Source: Telmatactis stephensoni (Eukaryota; Cnidaria; Anthozoa; Actiniaria; Isophelliidae). From it: 64,000 nucleotides of DNA. The stretch is from the NCBI GenBank assembly GCA_029948255.1, contig JALIZF010001690.1, positions 124,001 through 188,000 on the forward strand. Direction: 5' to 3'. The notes below the pieces were generated by a model. That model saw nothing but the letters and a program-made list of their open reading frames with translations. It had not been told where the DNA came from and searched no databases. Positions 43,029 to 54,949 of this stretch are shown piece by piece. The translations under genes and the position numbers were made by a program. The stretch's first letter is position 1. Every line of letters begins with the position of its first letter.

Positions 43029-43666
43029 TGTCGTGAAGCCAGAAAACACTGCAGAATGTACTGGTACTCAGGATCTTTATTGACGCTCAAAGGTCTTCTC
43101 TACAACTTTTTCACGACTCCCTAGCTATCTAAAACTAACCTATATTTATAGAACAAATTAGCATAAATCTAGAATACATTATGAAAACCGGTTTGTGACA
43201 AGATTCCAGTAAAAGTACTAAGGTACAGGAATATCGGGCGTGTTGACTCAAGAAGTCAAACCCTTAATAATTCTTGGGAAAGGTATTGAATTCTTAAAGC
43301 GTCGATGACTGTCGCTTGTACTTATTAGATGGAATGTTTTGTATTATAGAAACTAATGACTTTTCTAGGAATAAAGGTATAATTCTTGACTAGTAAATCT
43401 TAAGTAAACAAACTACAATAGATGACGCTAGTCATGTCAAGTCAACTCTAGTCCTTCGAGTAATTAAACTAAATCTTTCCAGTTCCGATCAACAAGATCC
43501 AACTACCGGCCTATTGACCTGAGGTGTTTTACAAGGTCAACAGCTTAATTGCTTTTGTTCTTTTTAATTAAAAAGTTCTCAAGGACAAGTGGTTGTCAAG
43601 GAAACTAAAGATGAACTTAGTTCTTTTTCCTAAGTTAGAAATTTATACTTTTCTAGCCTCCTGACA
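43029..43666 (-). repeat. Gypsy 5' LTR (638 bp)
   Basis: TGTCAGGAGG..ACGACA on the minus strand, with TATAAATT near the start and AATAAAGATCCTGAG near the end. Only the first about 220 bp agree closely with the 3' LTR. Confidence 0.8.
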
Positions 43667-43670
43667 TATC

Positions 43671-44548
43671 TTTTAGGGTATCAAAAAAGCCCATTGCTTC
43701 TTGTCTAAAAAGAAATTTGCCAACAAAAGCACGTCGACCATCTAAATTTTGTGTTCATGAGAACTAATATTTATCATTGGTATCTCTTAAGGGTCTAGCC
43801 ACGTCCTTTTTAAAAAGACTTTAGGGGAATTTTTGAACATTTCTGACAAGCATACCCAATGATGCCCCCCCCCCACCAGTGAACTTGGACTAGACATCCA
43901 CAATTCCTAAAGCAGCCAAATATTTGCATATCAAACTCATTAGCAGAAATACATAACATTTAGTGGAAAGAAATCATAGGGATCTGTTTATTTACTGCTA
44001 AAACACTTGTATTACAACTGACAACTTTAAACTTTCAGTTGGATTTTGAGTACTTTTGATTTACTAAAAATGTGATGGGGACATCTGCCTTGAGGGCTTT
44101 TGCATAACCTTTGCCTATTCACATGATTGGTGGATAAAAAAAACAACAAACAAAAACCAGCTGAAAGTTTGAATTTGTGGTTGGTCGCGATACTAGCGTT
44201 TTCACAGTTAAGCTAGGGTACAAACAACCAAAGTCAGTATTTCGTACTATTAAAATAGCAAACAATAGAAAATAGCATAAAAAGTACTATTTAGTCATAT
44301 TAATATACTTTTTTATGGGACTTCTGACTTTTGTGCCAATTGCCATGGTTAGCCCGTATGGAACTTGGTGTGCCAAACAAATTTTGTCCCCTGTCAGAAT
44401 TTGATTTACGGTCAGTCCCACAGAGTTACCAGCAAACTGAGTATAAACTAACATTATTTTTCAGAGCTCAAGGTACATTCGCCCAAGGAGAACAACACTG
44501 GGAGGCAATGGCATAATATATGTTCATTCCATGCAGATTTCTACAAGT
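43671..44548. other. giant-element noncoding segment
   Basis: No gene seen; short C tract at 43865. It is the downstream flank of the HECT gene. Confidence 0.4.
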
Positions 44549-45277
44549 TTAAAGAAAGTCAATATCCCAGTACTCTACAGTTAAAATGTTGTTCATTTCC
44601 TCTCGGAATTGAGGAAAGGATGCATATGTGGTGGGCATTTCCAGAACTGCTCCACAGGTGTGTGCCACTGGGCGTCTTGCAAATCCATCTAAGTTGTTGA
44701 TTATCACAGTGATGTTAGGTACACAAATCATGGTTGATCCAGTGCAATACCTCAGAAACCTTTGGAGTTTCTCTTCCCCAATGCCTCTCACATATCTTTG
44801 AAGATATGAGAAGGCATCACGTTCAGCACTATTGGTGGGATTCGATGTCAGAAGTGCCAATACTTTCTTATTGCTTGGTCTCACTCTTGCAAGAATGATT
44901 CTAGGAGCATATCACTTGTAACCTCCTTTTCTCCCATGATGGATGCCACGACAAAAGCTTCATTGAGATGTATGGGGAAAAATTTGACTTGATGGTATCC
45001 TTTGACAAGTATATGTGCCACTGCTTCCCATTCCTCTCTTTGGAAATCATGACGGATTACTGGAACGCGCCCTTCTTCTCCTGTAGTACAGCCGTCATAA
45101 AACTCAGACCAAAATGCCGATAAAGCATCAAGAAAAACGCCATTGTTATCAACGCCATTTTCCTCTTCTGCAAATGAATTCACCATGACCACTATAATGT
45201 GGCTAGACATTATAGTTGTATCTTTAAAGTGCTTGATCATGTCTGCCATGATTGTGCATCTTCTGATTTTAATGACC
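44549..45277 (-). CDS. HECT ubiquitin-ligase domain, last exon (frame break)
   Basis: Begins at a splice acceptor (CATTTTAG, 45278-45285). It reads VIKIRRCTIMADMI, then FWSEFYDG, VPVIRHDFQREEWEAVA and YFPI-like KFFPIHL, the N-lobe of the HECT relatives annotated as G2/M-phase-specific E3 ligase-like. After SFLQE a one-base change at about 44884 shifts the frame. The C-lobe then continues (LQRFLRYCTGST, RRPVAHTCGAVLEMPTTYASF) with the catalytic Cys in HTCG. The phase of the acceptor fits exon 6 at 56865-57090, so I treat these as one gene. The frame change means a damaged gene or a sequence error. Confidence 0.8.
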
Positions 45278-45315
45278 CTAAAATGAAAAGAAAAAAAAAT
45301 GTCATGAAACAGCAA

Positions 45316-46098
45316 GGTAACTTCCTTAATCCTCAGCTTTCATCATGATCTTATTATATATAACTTAATTTTTTTAACCAATGACAATGACAATAACAAT
45401 TTTTTTATTTAGCACCAATATTTTACAGCTGTTTTTTGAAATAAATAAATAACATTTAATATGGTGCAAGTTAACTGAATCAACCATAGGCTGTTCAAGT
45501 CAGTTAGCTTTCATAATAAGTTTCACTGTTTTGTGGTCATAAAGAGCAGAAATTATGAATTGTTAAAAATATTATATACTAAACAAGCAGAAAAAAAAAC
45601 AAAAGGAAAAAGACTACAATATAGAAAAGCTGAATAGTTGACAATTAAAGGAGTATGAATTATTATTATAATGATGTGATTGACAATGAATAGGTACAAC
45701 AATAATCATTGTAAACCAATAGAGATACATTGTCTTATTTACATAAAAATTAATCAACAATGAAATTTTGATTGCTTGTAACACAATTTTCCAGATTAAA
45801 AATCAAAATATTAGTCTTAGTAAAATGAAAATCCAATGTAAAACACGAAGAAAAAATCATATACCTAAATTTTGAGTTGAATTGTCTTTGAATGCTGTCC
45901 ACCATTTGTAAAATCAACGATGAAAAGTGCAAACCATTTATTTTTGACCAGAAATATATGTAAATATAAATATTAGTGAAATAATTTGCTACTCTCTGCC
46001 AAAAAAAATGCATTTTAAGCACATTATCACTGAGTGATAAATTTGTGTTTAAATAACAATAGCTTATCAATTCTTTTGTCCTTGATGCTAAAATACTA

Positions 46099-46129
<31 letters not shown>

Positions 46130-46920
46130 GATTTCTCTCGGTCTCTTCTAAATATGAAGAAAATGTTGCTTTATGATAATTGAGGCTGTAATCATAAGTC
46201 ATTTTTGCTCGTTATAAGTTGTCATCCAAGAGCTCCTTCATCGCGTAGAATTCTATTGTTTTCGCGGACATCTACTTACGGTTGAGTGACTCAAGGCCAT
46301 ATGGAATAATTATGGATGCTAATATATGCATATCACTGTCATTGGTCAATTCAGTCCCATGGGTACTGAGCAGATTTGCTCGCTAGTTCTGACATGTGTC
46401 AATCAAAATGTCAATCAAAGTGATATGAGGTCTCTTGATCCCATCAGAGTTAAGTAACTTGTCTCTGGTAATCAAAGCGAGTAAACTCAAAAGAAAGTTA
46501 TTCTGACAAGATTCAAGAAGGCATTAAAATTAGGATTCGAAGTCCAGTCTATACACTGATTAATTTTGCTGCTGTAATTCTAAAACATAAGCCAATATAT
46601 AATTTTTGCTTGTCTATGAACGCCAAAGAAGATGATTATTATGACAGAAGATGATAAACAGTAATCTGTTGTGTGCTTCGTCAAAACTCGCAACTTGCCT
46701 ACCAATTAATAACAAAAACTCATAGAAACAAATGGGACAAGTTCAATAGTTTTGACTTCTTTGAAATTCTTGTGTTAGACCACTGTTGTTTAATAGAATG
46801 TTTGTTTAAATGGCAAAAGGCGGTTTTGAACTATGTGGCCAGTCACTCGCCGGGTTTTCGGTTCTATATCTGAGCCGGTTTACTCGAAAAGCATTAAAGT
46901 CATGTCTTTTTACATCATTT
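45316..46920. other. noncoding inside the HECT gene's long gap
   Basis: AT-rich, with an (AT)n microsatellite at 46102-46129. No gene seen. Confidence 0.4.
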
Positions 46921-46923
46921 GTT

Positions 46924-46939
46924 GGCTCCTAAAGGAGCC
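46924..46939 (-). terminator. histone-type 3' stem-loop of the C2H2 gene
   Basis: On the minus strand GGCTCCTTTAGGAGCC, preceded by AAAC and followed by AACAAA. A perfect 6-bp stem with UUUA loop, starting 25 nt after the stop codon of the C2H2 gene. Spacing, loop size and flanks match replication-dependent histone mRNAs. Confidence 0.8.
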
Positions 46940-46964
46940 GTTTATTTCTAAAATGCGTTTACAA

Positions 46965-47180
46965 TTATTGTAACCGCTTAGGTTTGTGTTCTCTGTAAAT
47001 GTGAGTGAAAAGTAAGTGTAAATACACAAACTTTTTGTCACAGTGGTAGCAGTAGTGGTGAACGCCTGACTTTTTGTATTCGTGATGGAAGCCTTCAAGG
47101 TGTATTTTAAGATGTCTTTCTTTTTGCAACATCCTCGTGCACAAGAAGCAGGGCAGACTTTCCTTCGTAGTTTTCGGCAT
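46965..47180 (-). CDS. intronless two-finger C2H2 protein
   Basis: 71 residues from ATG 47180. Finger 1 is CFLC..HLEGFH and finger 2 is CYHC..HIYREH; both are CX2CX12HX4H. A basic N-terminus MPKTTK and tail KPKRLQ complete it. Such small proteins bind DNA or RNA in the nucleus. The gene has no intron and ends in a histone-type stem-loop. It is divergent from the chromodomain gene 800 bp away. A longer frame in another phase (from 47278) lacks the paired cysteines and is a shadow. Confidence 0.7.
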   Translation of the reverse strand: MPKTTKESLPCFLCTRMLQKERHLKIHLEGFHHEYKKSGVHHYCYHCDKKFVYLHLLFTHIYREHKPKRLQ

Positions 47181-47981
47181 CTTCTTGACCGATCTCTCTT
47201 CAACAGAAACTGACTTGTGATTAACTCACCTAGTTCAAACACACACACCGAAAAGCTACGTGTGAAGTCGAATGCCAATCATACTAAACAAATCGGTCAT
47301 TTATGATCTTTGCTTTCGAAGTATTTGTAGCAGTGTTTATTTGAAATCAAAGTAAATGCCGTTTGTCGATAAATCGATGTTTTATATATTTTTTAGTGTT
47401 TACTGAAAGATTTAAATCAAGTAATATCAGTAAGTCCAGTAATGGTTAACTACTGTGAGTTACTAGTCAAAAGCATTAGTATCATTTCGGAAATAAACGC
47501 TCTGAAGGTGTCTTGAGTCAATACCTGACATGCAGTAGGAATAATGCAAGGACTATAGTGATAAACACTCCATGAAGAAATTATAAACAAACTATTACTT
47601 AATTCTTTTTCAGTCGGTTAGTAATATAGTTATACAAAGCATTTAATCAAAAACTTGTAATGTTTATGAACCCGATGCATTCGTCTTGGCTTGGAACTTT
47701 TCATTTTGAGTGTATTATGTTTTATTTGACATCGTGCTTGTGAAATTAAGTAAATTCTTAATTAAACAAGAGATCTTTTCTTTGCTTTGTTGTCAAGGCT
47801 GCAATCTTAACAAAAGTCGGTCAATGCGAACACGCTCTTGTAATTGAGCCGATGTTATAATGCCGCCTCTATTGTTTTGTGAAATCCGCCCCCTTGTTTT
47901 GATTTGCTGATCAGTTTTTGGAAAGAGTATAAAAACTGACAATCTTATTCATTCTCACTTCAAACCTTCATTGATTTCATC
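47181..47981. promoter_or_regulatory. divergent promoter region
   Basis: About 800 bp between two head-to-head intronless genes. On the right a strong TATAAAAA (47928-47935) lies 46 bp before the chromodomain ATG, in the same GTATAAAA..CTGA context as paralogues A and B. On the left, ATTGG and CATAAATGA on the minus strand near 47270-47310 are weaker candidates. Confidence 0.5.
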
Positions 47982-48644
47982 ATGTCAAAACGTACTAGAG
48001 CTTGCACTGGTTTCTACTCTTCACTCTTCACCATCTATGATGATGAGTGCTTTAAGTCTAAATACAAGCCTGACTCAAAACCAGTTGTCATGGGAACTTA
48101 TGATGTAGATCGCATTGTGGCGAAAAGGCTTCGAAAGAGTAAAGAAGAGTACTTCATTCACTGGAAAGGATTCGACACCACAGAAAGTACCTGGGAACCA
48201 AAAGAACACTTGCCAGAGCAGCTGATCAGTGACTTCGAACATCCAGTTGTCGACCCAGTACGCCTCCAGGAATGCAGAGACAGAATTGCCCATCTTCTCG
48301 AGACAGGCCTGAAATCATCATCATCAGACTACGAAGAAACGTTGCTCATGAGACATGACGTACTTCGTTCCCTATTCCCAAGCCTGCCATCAGAACTGAC
48401 CACTTCAAGCATTACCGAAAACAACCTTATAGAAGCAGGACTATCGACCTCGCTAAAAAAGTGTCTGACTTTAACTGGCGGTGGCTGCAGTGTCATAACT
48501 CCACTCAAGATAAAGACGACCCTGGGAAAATTTCCTGTGTTCCGTGAGAGTGATGGCAGTAAAAAGCTTCCTTCTCGTCCTATCGAAAAAGTGAAGATCA
48601 TGTTCAGGAAAAGATATCACACCGGCATTATAACCATGAGTTGA
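47982..48644 (+). CDS. intronless chromodomain protein
   Basis: 220 residues. Residues about 42-90 are a canonical chromodomain (YDVDRIVAKRL, then YFIHWKGFD and STWEPKEHL) with the three aromatic cage positions Tyr, Trp and Trp region intact. The rest is Ser/Leu-rich with a basic C-terminus (KVKIMFRKRYHTG). The ATG follows a TATA box at a short distance, there is no intron, and a histone-type stem-loop begins 20 nt after the stop. It may read methylated histone tails and steer the element or silence neighbours; that is inference. Confidence 0.8.
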   Translation: MSKRTRACTGFYSSLFTIYDDECFKSKYKPDSKPVVMGTYDVDRIVAKRLRKSKEEYFIHWKGFDTTESTWEPKEHLPEQLISDFEHPVVDPVRLQECRDRIAHLLETGLKSSSSDYEETLLMRHDVLRSLFPSLPSELTTSSITENNLIEAGLSTSLKKCLTLTGGGCSVITPLKIKTTLGKFPVFRESDGSKKLPSRPIEKVKIMFRKRYHTGIITMS

Positions 48645-48663
48645 ACTCAAATGAAACAACAAC

Positions 48664-48679
48664 GGCTCTTTTAAGAGCC
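48664..48679 (+). terminator. histone-type 3' stem-loop of the chromodomain gene
   Basis: GGCTCTTTTAAGAGCC with AACAAC before and AACAAAT after: a perfect 6-bp stem with UUUA loop that fits GGYYCTTYTNAGRRCC exactly. No AATAAA lies between stop and stem-loop. Confidence 0.85.
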
Positions 48680-49838
48680 AACAAATATCTCAAAAGTCAA
48701 ATGACTAAATGATGCTTTATTGTCTTTTTTCAAACAAAGCCAATAAAGATTACCAATATTTTCATAGTGTAAATGCCAGAAATAAATAAAAAATGAAAAA
48801 GTAGACGTCGCTTGGTAACTGAACTGCGTCCTGAGTGACCTAGAAATTTGATATTTTTGGGGATAAATGATAAACTTAATTCCCCCTTTTAGAATTTTCT
48901 CGAATAAACCGAAGATAAGTCTTATTACTATAAATGAGCTTTTCTGATCATGTAAATCCAAAAGTCACAGTACAGAAATATAATTAGCATAGCTAGAAAA
49001 GCACGTCAAAATTCAGTAGTAAAATGAAGAATGACGTAACTTTCAAACTCACGAAGACTGACATGAATTTTCTGAAATCGAAATTTTGTATTCGCTGGTT
49101 AACGCAAAAGTTAGTCTTACAAATTCACATGCTCTTTCCAGCTATGGTATTTCTTTTTCTGTTTTACGAATTTAAAAATACCTGGTAAAAGCTCATTCAC
49201 TCTTCACTAGTTGCTTTCTGAATTGTTGAGCCGCTTTTTGTCGGCCAGTGGTCTCACACGTAAGTGAATGAATATTATGGACCACGTTGCAACGTTGTGT
49301 TTGATTCTTCGGTTGAATAAAGTACTAATCTTTATCATTTTCTTCTAATATTGGTATTTTCATTTTGTCTTTTGGAAGCCATCTCATAGAGTAAGTATAT
49401 TCAAATATAATCGCCGTTTGTAAATGTCATTTTCCCCGTATTTTCGAATTTTTAGATCAAATAAAGTAATTAGCTCAATACTTTGGTTTCTTTGTGAATT
49501 ATAGGTAGCCATAAACCCCTCTCCTTCAGAATTTTCGTTTGGACTTAGCTTGAAGTATGCCATTTGAGAACAAAACACCTATCAAGGTACAAGCAAGAGT
49601 TTAATTCATAAGTTAATAAGCTGAATAATACATTTGCATGAACTCTTACTAAATAGTTTAAAACACTTAATTATTAAATTTAGTTAAGCTTATTTGATAT
49701 TGGCTTTTAGCAAAGTTTAATTATATTGTACAAAATAGAAATATATATCCAGATAACTTGACTTGATGTGATTTGATGTATAAATTATGATAATAAATAT
49801 GACAATTCTTTCTAAGTTCACACTAACACACACTCTCT
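48680..49838. other. noncoding spacer
   Basis: AT-rich; no gene or clear repeat recognised. Confidence 0.4.
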
Positions 49839-52800
49839 TTATTCTGCTCTATTATATTGCAGTAAAGCTTCAATAACTGTAGCTTTTCTTGTATTTCTTG
49901 ACAGAGAAGACCCTGTAATTGATTGGTACATGTCAAGCAGTTGTGGAACTTTTTTCTTTGCCAATGCTTCTCTTGTGATACCAAGACTTGGTGATGGTTG
50001 ATTGGGTTCTGAACATGAAGAAACTTCAATGGTGTGTGGGGCTGTAGATATTCTTGGGACTTTCTTTGCACTTTCTTTCTTGCCACCTTCAAACCAGAAT
50101 GCTGTGTTCGTCTTGGTATATGCTCGCTTCAGTCGTTCATGGCCCTTAAGTTCCTCTTGTCTCTTTTCCACTAGTAACAAGTTGGCAGAGGCATCCCAAC
50201 GATTTATTTTTCGATGGAAAAACTGGCGGTAGTCATCATTTTTCTTTTCAACACCTAAAGAATGATTGGAAAATCATAACAAGTAATCTACATTAACTAA
50301 AAAAGAGTAAGTTGAAATTAACAAGAGTATTAAAAGTACCTATTTTATTAGCATTTCCAGCCTTGAAGTTAAACATTTCATGCCTTAAAGTCTTTTAAAG
50401 GTAAAACCATGAATTGCTAACTAAGGCTCAAGATGACAATAATTTAAGTACTGTTTTGGAAATTTTGTTAGACAGTTGGATTTAATTCTTTGACAGTTGT
50501 TGTTGTTAATTGAAAGTAAGAAATAGACTATTATAATTATGATACCTTGGCCACTGAAAAGCTTTAGACTGTGGTGTTTTCTTAGCATCTCGGGGATATG
50601 GTACATCAGTATATGCATGTAAGGGGTGATGATCACTGTTTGCATGTAACCAGAGCCACTACCACTCATGGCAAGCATTTGTTTACCCCAGGCCAATGCC
50701 TAAAAGTAAAGCAAAGTATAAGATAACATTTTTGTAGTAATAGATTTACCAATCCTCTTTCATCAATTCTTTCTGTTAAAAATTATACCTTAGTCTCAAA
50801 AGTCTTGATTTGGGTTTCATTCACTGTCTTTAAGCCCAGTGTTTTCAGTAGTTCATTGAAGTTCTGAAAAAGATAAATAAAGCCATACAAAAGATAGTAA
50901 GGTACATAATAGGGACTGTTTGTTAGTTTAGTACACAACACAACACAACACAACACAACACAACACAACACAACACAACACAACACAACACAACACAACA
51001 CAACACAACACAACACAACACAACACAACACACCACACCACACCACACCACACCACACCACACCACACCACACCACACCACACCACACCACACCACACCA
51101 CACCACACCACACCACACCACACCACACCACACCACACCACACCACACCACACCACACCACACCACACCACACCACACCACACCACACCACACCACACCA
51201 CACCACACCACACCACACCACACCACACCACACCACACCACACCACACCACACCACACCACACCACACCACACCACACCACTTCTTCTTCTTCGGTGAGA
51301 CTTTTAGAGCATTTATTACTGCAAAACACTTACACTTGCTCCACAGTTCGACCAGGCCGAAAGGGCCTACCAGAGTGTTCGAAGAGAAAATTGAAGAGGC
51401 CAGGAGAAATGATCAGACAGCAAAAGGGAGGCATTACCTTTACTAAATGGCACGACAAAAGGGACGTTAGTTTCATCTCGACAAATGTTAGCCATTCTGA
51501 GCCACAAGCCCCGAGTGTCCGACTTGTACACAGCAAAGATGGGAGGTGTAGATAAGGCTGATCACCTTCGTTCCTCGTATACTGTGGGGAGGCAATGCAG
51601 GAAATGGTATAGATATCTTTTCTGGTTTGTGTTAAACTTGGCAGTTTGTAATGCCCGAATTTTAGAAAACATGCACAGACAAACCCCAACGAAACGACAA
51701 ATCGGTTTTAGGATGGAACTCGGCAAGCAGTTGATCGGTGCATTCACTCAACGAAAGAGAGCATTTGGCGCTAGTTTAATTGCTGCTGCATCGTTAGCAG
51801 CTCAACATAGTTCAGTACGATGTGAAGGGAGAAAAAAGGAGTGCATCCAGTGTAAGAGAGATGGCAAAAGGACAGCCAAAGGCTATCCGATTGAAACAAG
51901 ATTCAAGTGCAAGCAATGTGATGTTGCTCTGTGTAAAGTGAGGTGCTTCGCACAGTTTCACAACATAGAACACAGATCGTAAAACAAAACTTTATTTATA
52001 ACAATTATGAACATGTTTTACCTAAAACACTATTCTGAAAGGTTTCCTGTGAATGGAAATGTCAGTTTATGTAGTAAAAATTGGTATCTTTTTGATTTAT
52101 GAAGGATTTATGAAGTTGTGAGAATTAATTGGTCACTGAAAAATGGCGCGAGTTTTGAATTTATTTTCATATTTGAATTGTCTTGTCAAAATCTCTTCTT
52201 GTAAGGCCTTTCCTTTCCTTTAACCCATTGGTTTAATAAAATAGGTCATCCTCTTCAACATTAGGTAGTTATTGCTTGCTTAAGAACTCCCATTTCCTAC
52301 TGAGCATATGTATTTTGATTTGAGGTCAAAATCATCTATGACTCTCTAATTTGCTTCAGGAACATGGGCACATTAATGGGATTGGGCTCTAGTAGTCAAA
52401 GGGTTAAAAAGTACTTACATATTCTTTAATGTCTTTTTCTAGTAAAACCTTGAATGGCAGCTCTGCTCCGGGAGCTTGTCCAGGAGTTCTGGTCACATTC
52501 CACTTCCCATCTAGAGTCTTTGCACAGCTTTCAACCAGGTGTACCCTAGGCAGGTTCTCATCTATTTGGGCGAGTTCATGGTAGCCACGTAAGGAAATGA
52601 AATATCTGTCCAGAGTGAAAAGTACACTGCGAACTTTCTCTTTTTCGGCTTCAGACAGCTTTTGGTAAACGTTGCTTCTATCTGATGATCATCAAAAAAA
52701 TTCAACTTGTTTAAGTCAGGACAAAACACCGTATCATCATGTTATCTATACCTATTTTCAAAATAACGCAACCTTTGCAGACAACACTTGAATGGCTTTT

Positions 52801-53863
52801 TCAGTGTTTTGACTACCAGTGTAGCATTTGAAAGATTCAGATCTGGAATGGATGATTGTGGGAAATGAAGTATTTTATTCTGCTTACTTTGCTGTTCTTC
52901 ATTTGAAGTGGCTATCGTGTCTTCTTCGATACTATCTGTTTCTTCTGTTGGGCGACCTAGTAATGAGCAGGATTTAGAGAATACAAGTCTACCATCCATA
53001 AACTAATAATCAAGAATAATACGATAATACATTGTGAAGATGGGATTCAACTGTTGAAAAAGAGAGGACATGATTATAGCTTTTACAGGTTTTATACTTG
53101 AGCTTACTTGTTTTGCTTTGGCCTTTTGAAACGTCGAGATTTATAGATTGGCCACTCGTAGTTTCCATCTGTATAAACTTAGGTACGAGACCATAACTTT
53201 CGGCGTACCAGATCATTTTCTCAGCCTTTGATCTAAAGTGAAAATCAATTATATTTAATATTTATTATAACTTGGAAATCAGATGGTCCATGTTTGTTAT
53301 GTGTACCTTAAATCAGAAAGTCGTCATCTCTGCTGTCTTTCCCCGATGTCCTCAAAGGGTTTTCCTGGTTTATGGCCAACTTGTCTTTCCTTTTGCTGGC
53401 GTAGTTCAAAGCACAGGTTTTTGTATTTTTCCTCTAATTTCCGGTTGCCTTCGGAATAGTACTGAATGAAGTCTTTTGGCGAAACGAGGATTTCGTCGTT
53501 TGACAGGGAGATTGTTTTCCAAGTTTTGGTCTTATAAATTTTCCTTCCATTTCCGTTCGAGATTTTGTGTAGACTTTTAAGAAATTGATGACGTTTTGTC
53601 CTCAATAGATTTCCTACTCTATCTTGTGCCGAGGGAGACAATAAATATCCGACCTTTAGCAAAACTTTTTGCAGCGATAAAAAAATCTCTTTCTCGTCCA
53701 TAAGATGCCAAATCCAGAACGCTGAACCATTGATATTTAGAAAAAAATCTTCTCCATGCATCGGAGATTGAATACTGAGATATGCAGGGTCGATCGGGTT
53801 TTCTTCGAGCTCTGAAAAGAGCTCCCGATCAAAGCCCTGCATATCTTGAAAAGAAACTGACAT
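49839..53863 (-). CDS. seven-exon giant-element gene of unknown function
   Basis: Exons with GT..AG borders and consistent phases: 53307-53863, 53108-53232, 52752-52956, 52419-52677, 50789-50863, 50546-50699 and 49839-50254; about 600 residues. Landmarks: exon 2 MIWYAESYGLVPKF; exon 4 RGYHELAQIDENLPRVHLVE; exon 6 ITPYMHILMYHIPEML and KLFSGQG; exon 7 VEKKNDDYRQFFHRK and a C-terminal SAP-like helix pair (KKKVPQLLDMYQSI..TVIEALLQ). Predicted helical, no signal peptide. A TGA at 53324-53326 interrupts exon 1 six codons before its donor, though similarity of frame continues. It is one transition from CGA. Intron 4 holds the satellite and piggyBac remnant. Family not recognised. Confidence 0.6.
50937..51281. 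repeat. pentanucleotide satellite, ACAAC then ACACC
   Basis: About 19 CACAA units (50937-51031) switch abruptly to about 50 CACCA units (to 51281), ending in CTTCTTCTTCTT. Long frames of repeated five-residue words here are artefacts of the repeat. Confidence 0.95.
51285..51982 (+). pseudogene. piggyBac transposase, C-terminal remnant
   Basis: Two frames continue one protein. 51295-51555 has KWHDKRDVSFISTNV; from about 51530 MGGVDKADHLRSSYTV carries the third catalytic Asp of piggyBac, then KWYRYLFWFVLNLAVCNA and a C-terminal Cys-rich finger (CIQC, CKQC, CKVRC). There is a frame change near 51535. The first two catalytic Asp regions are absent: the similarity begins where the satellite ends. 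It lies in intron 4 of the minus-strand gene. Confidence 0.8.
51983..52418. other. intron sequence
   Basis: Noncoding remainder of the large intron of the seven-exon gene. Confidence 0.4.
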
Positions 53864-54949
53864 TGTAAAAAGTGAGAAAAATCAAGAGACGCAGTGTAGA
53901 CTAGCTAACGAAGTGGAAATGAATGGTCTGCGCTCGTCCTCAGTTGGCTTACAAATACAGGAACAATAGGTTTATGGAGGTATTGTTTCATTCGTGCTTT
54001 TCTGTTGCTTCAAAACAAGAGGCGGCACTTCAGTTGCTCACAGGCGCCAGAGCAATTGAAAATCAATTACTCAATAAAGAAGTCACTTTCTTTTTTGAAC
54101 TTGCTCTACTTATTTTAATAACAAATGCAATAACTTTTTCTTTGAAAACTTATTTATCTCCTCGTGAGCTTGTTTGGGTGAACCTCTATTAACTATGGGT
54201 GAACGAAATTTAACTTGTATAACGATTCTAAACACGGGCTCGCGCGTCATCAAATTTAGACTGATGATTCTGTATTTTACAACGATAGAAAACGCAAGAA
54301 CTGTTTTAACAAATAATTTGAAAATTGACAAGATTCGAAAGTTTTGTCAGCAAAGTTCATTCAGTGATCATTTGAAGTGCTAGATAATTGTCATGTAAAC
54401 AACTCTACGATTAATTTGCATATGGTCTTTGCATATGGTCTTAATTTGCATATGGTCTGTGGAGGCGGAGCTTAATCACTCAAGCGAGCGGCGCGGGGAA
54501 TTCAAACACTCGTGCCTGGACCATTTTATAGAGCTGAAATAAAACCTACGAGGGATAGTACTTCTACTTGTCCAAAACCGATGAAACTTTACACAGACGA
54601 TGTTCAATGTGTATACTTTAATTTCCAGGGTTTTCATTTTCAGGTAGTTTCCCCACAAAAAGAAGTAAAATTTTCCCGTATTCATGCCCTTCGCGATAGT
54701 ACTTCCAACCAACTTTTCAACGGTTTTTTTACGCAAATAAGCAAATCAGACGTTATACTAATGTTTCCAGGGTTTACAATTGAAAAACCTTCAATACTCT
54801 TCGATCCAGAGAATGTCAAAAGTCCCAATTTTGCCCGTGTCTTACTAATTTTGTTGCGTTAATGAGCTAAATTAGCTTAGGTTTTGAGTTTCGCGGGGTC
54901 TCAATGTCCCGGATGTGACCGGAAATTCTACCCGATGTTGATATAATGC
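53864..54949. other. noncoding, upstream of the seven-exon gene
   Basis: TTTGCATATGGTCT occurs three times at 54415-54460, possibly a regulatory array. Otherwise nothing recognised. Confidence 0.35.

Larger units (their letters stand above)
31484..43666 (-). mobile_element. 12.2-kb Gypsy retroelement with env-like gene
   Basis: Complete by structure: two LTRs beginning TG and ending CA on the minus strand, TATC on both sides (31480-31483 and 43667-43670), a primer-binding site, a purine-rich tract, gag, pol, accessory frames and an envelope-like region. It lies inside the giant element between the integrase and HECT genes and so is younger than it. Gag and env regions each contain a frame change. 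Confidence 0.88.

Noticed and set aside
47075..47278. 122-codon minus-strand frame over the C2H2 gene
   Set aside because: In a different phase it lacks the paired Cys/His spacing; the 71-codon frame has two perfect fingers and the right distance to the stem-loop.
50783..51329. Three overlapping frames of repeated VVWCG-type words on the minus strand
   Set aside because: Pure translation of the pentanucleotide satellite; a five-base repeat stays open in several frames.
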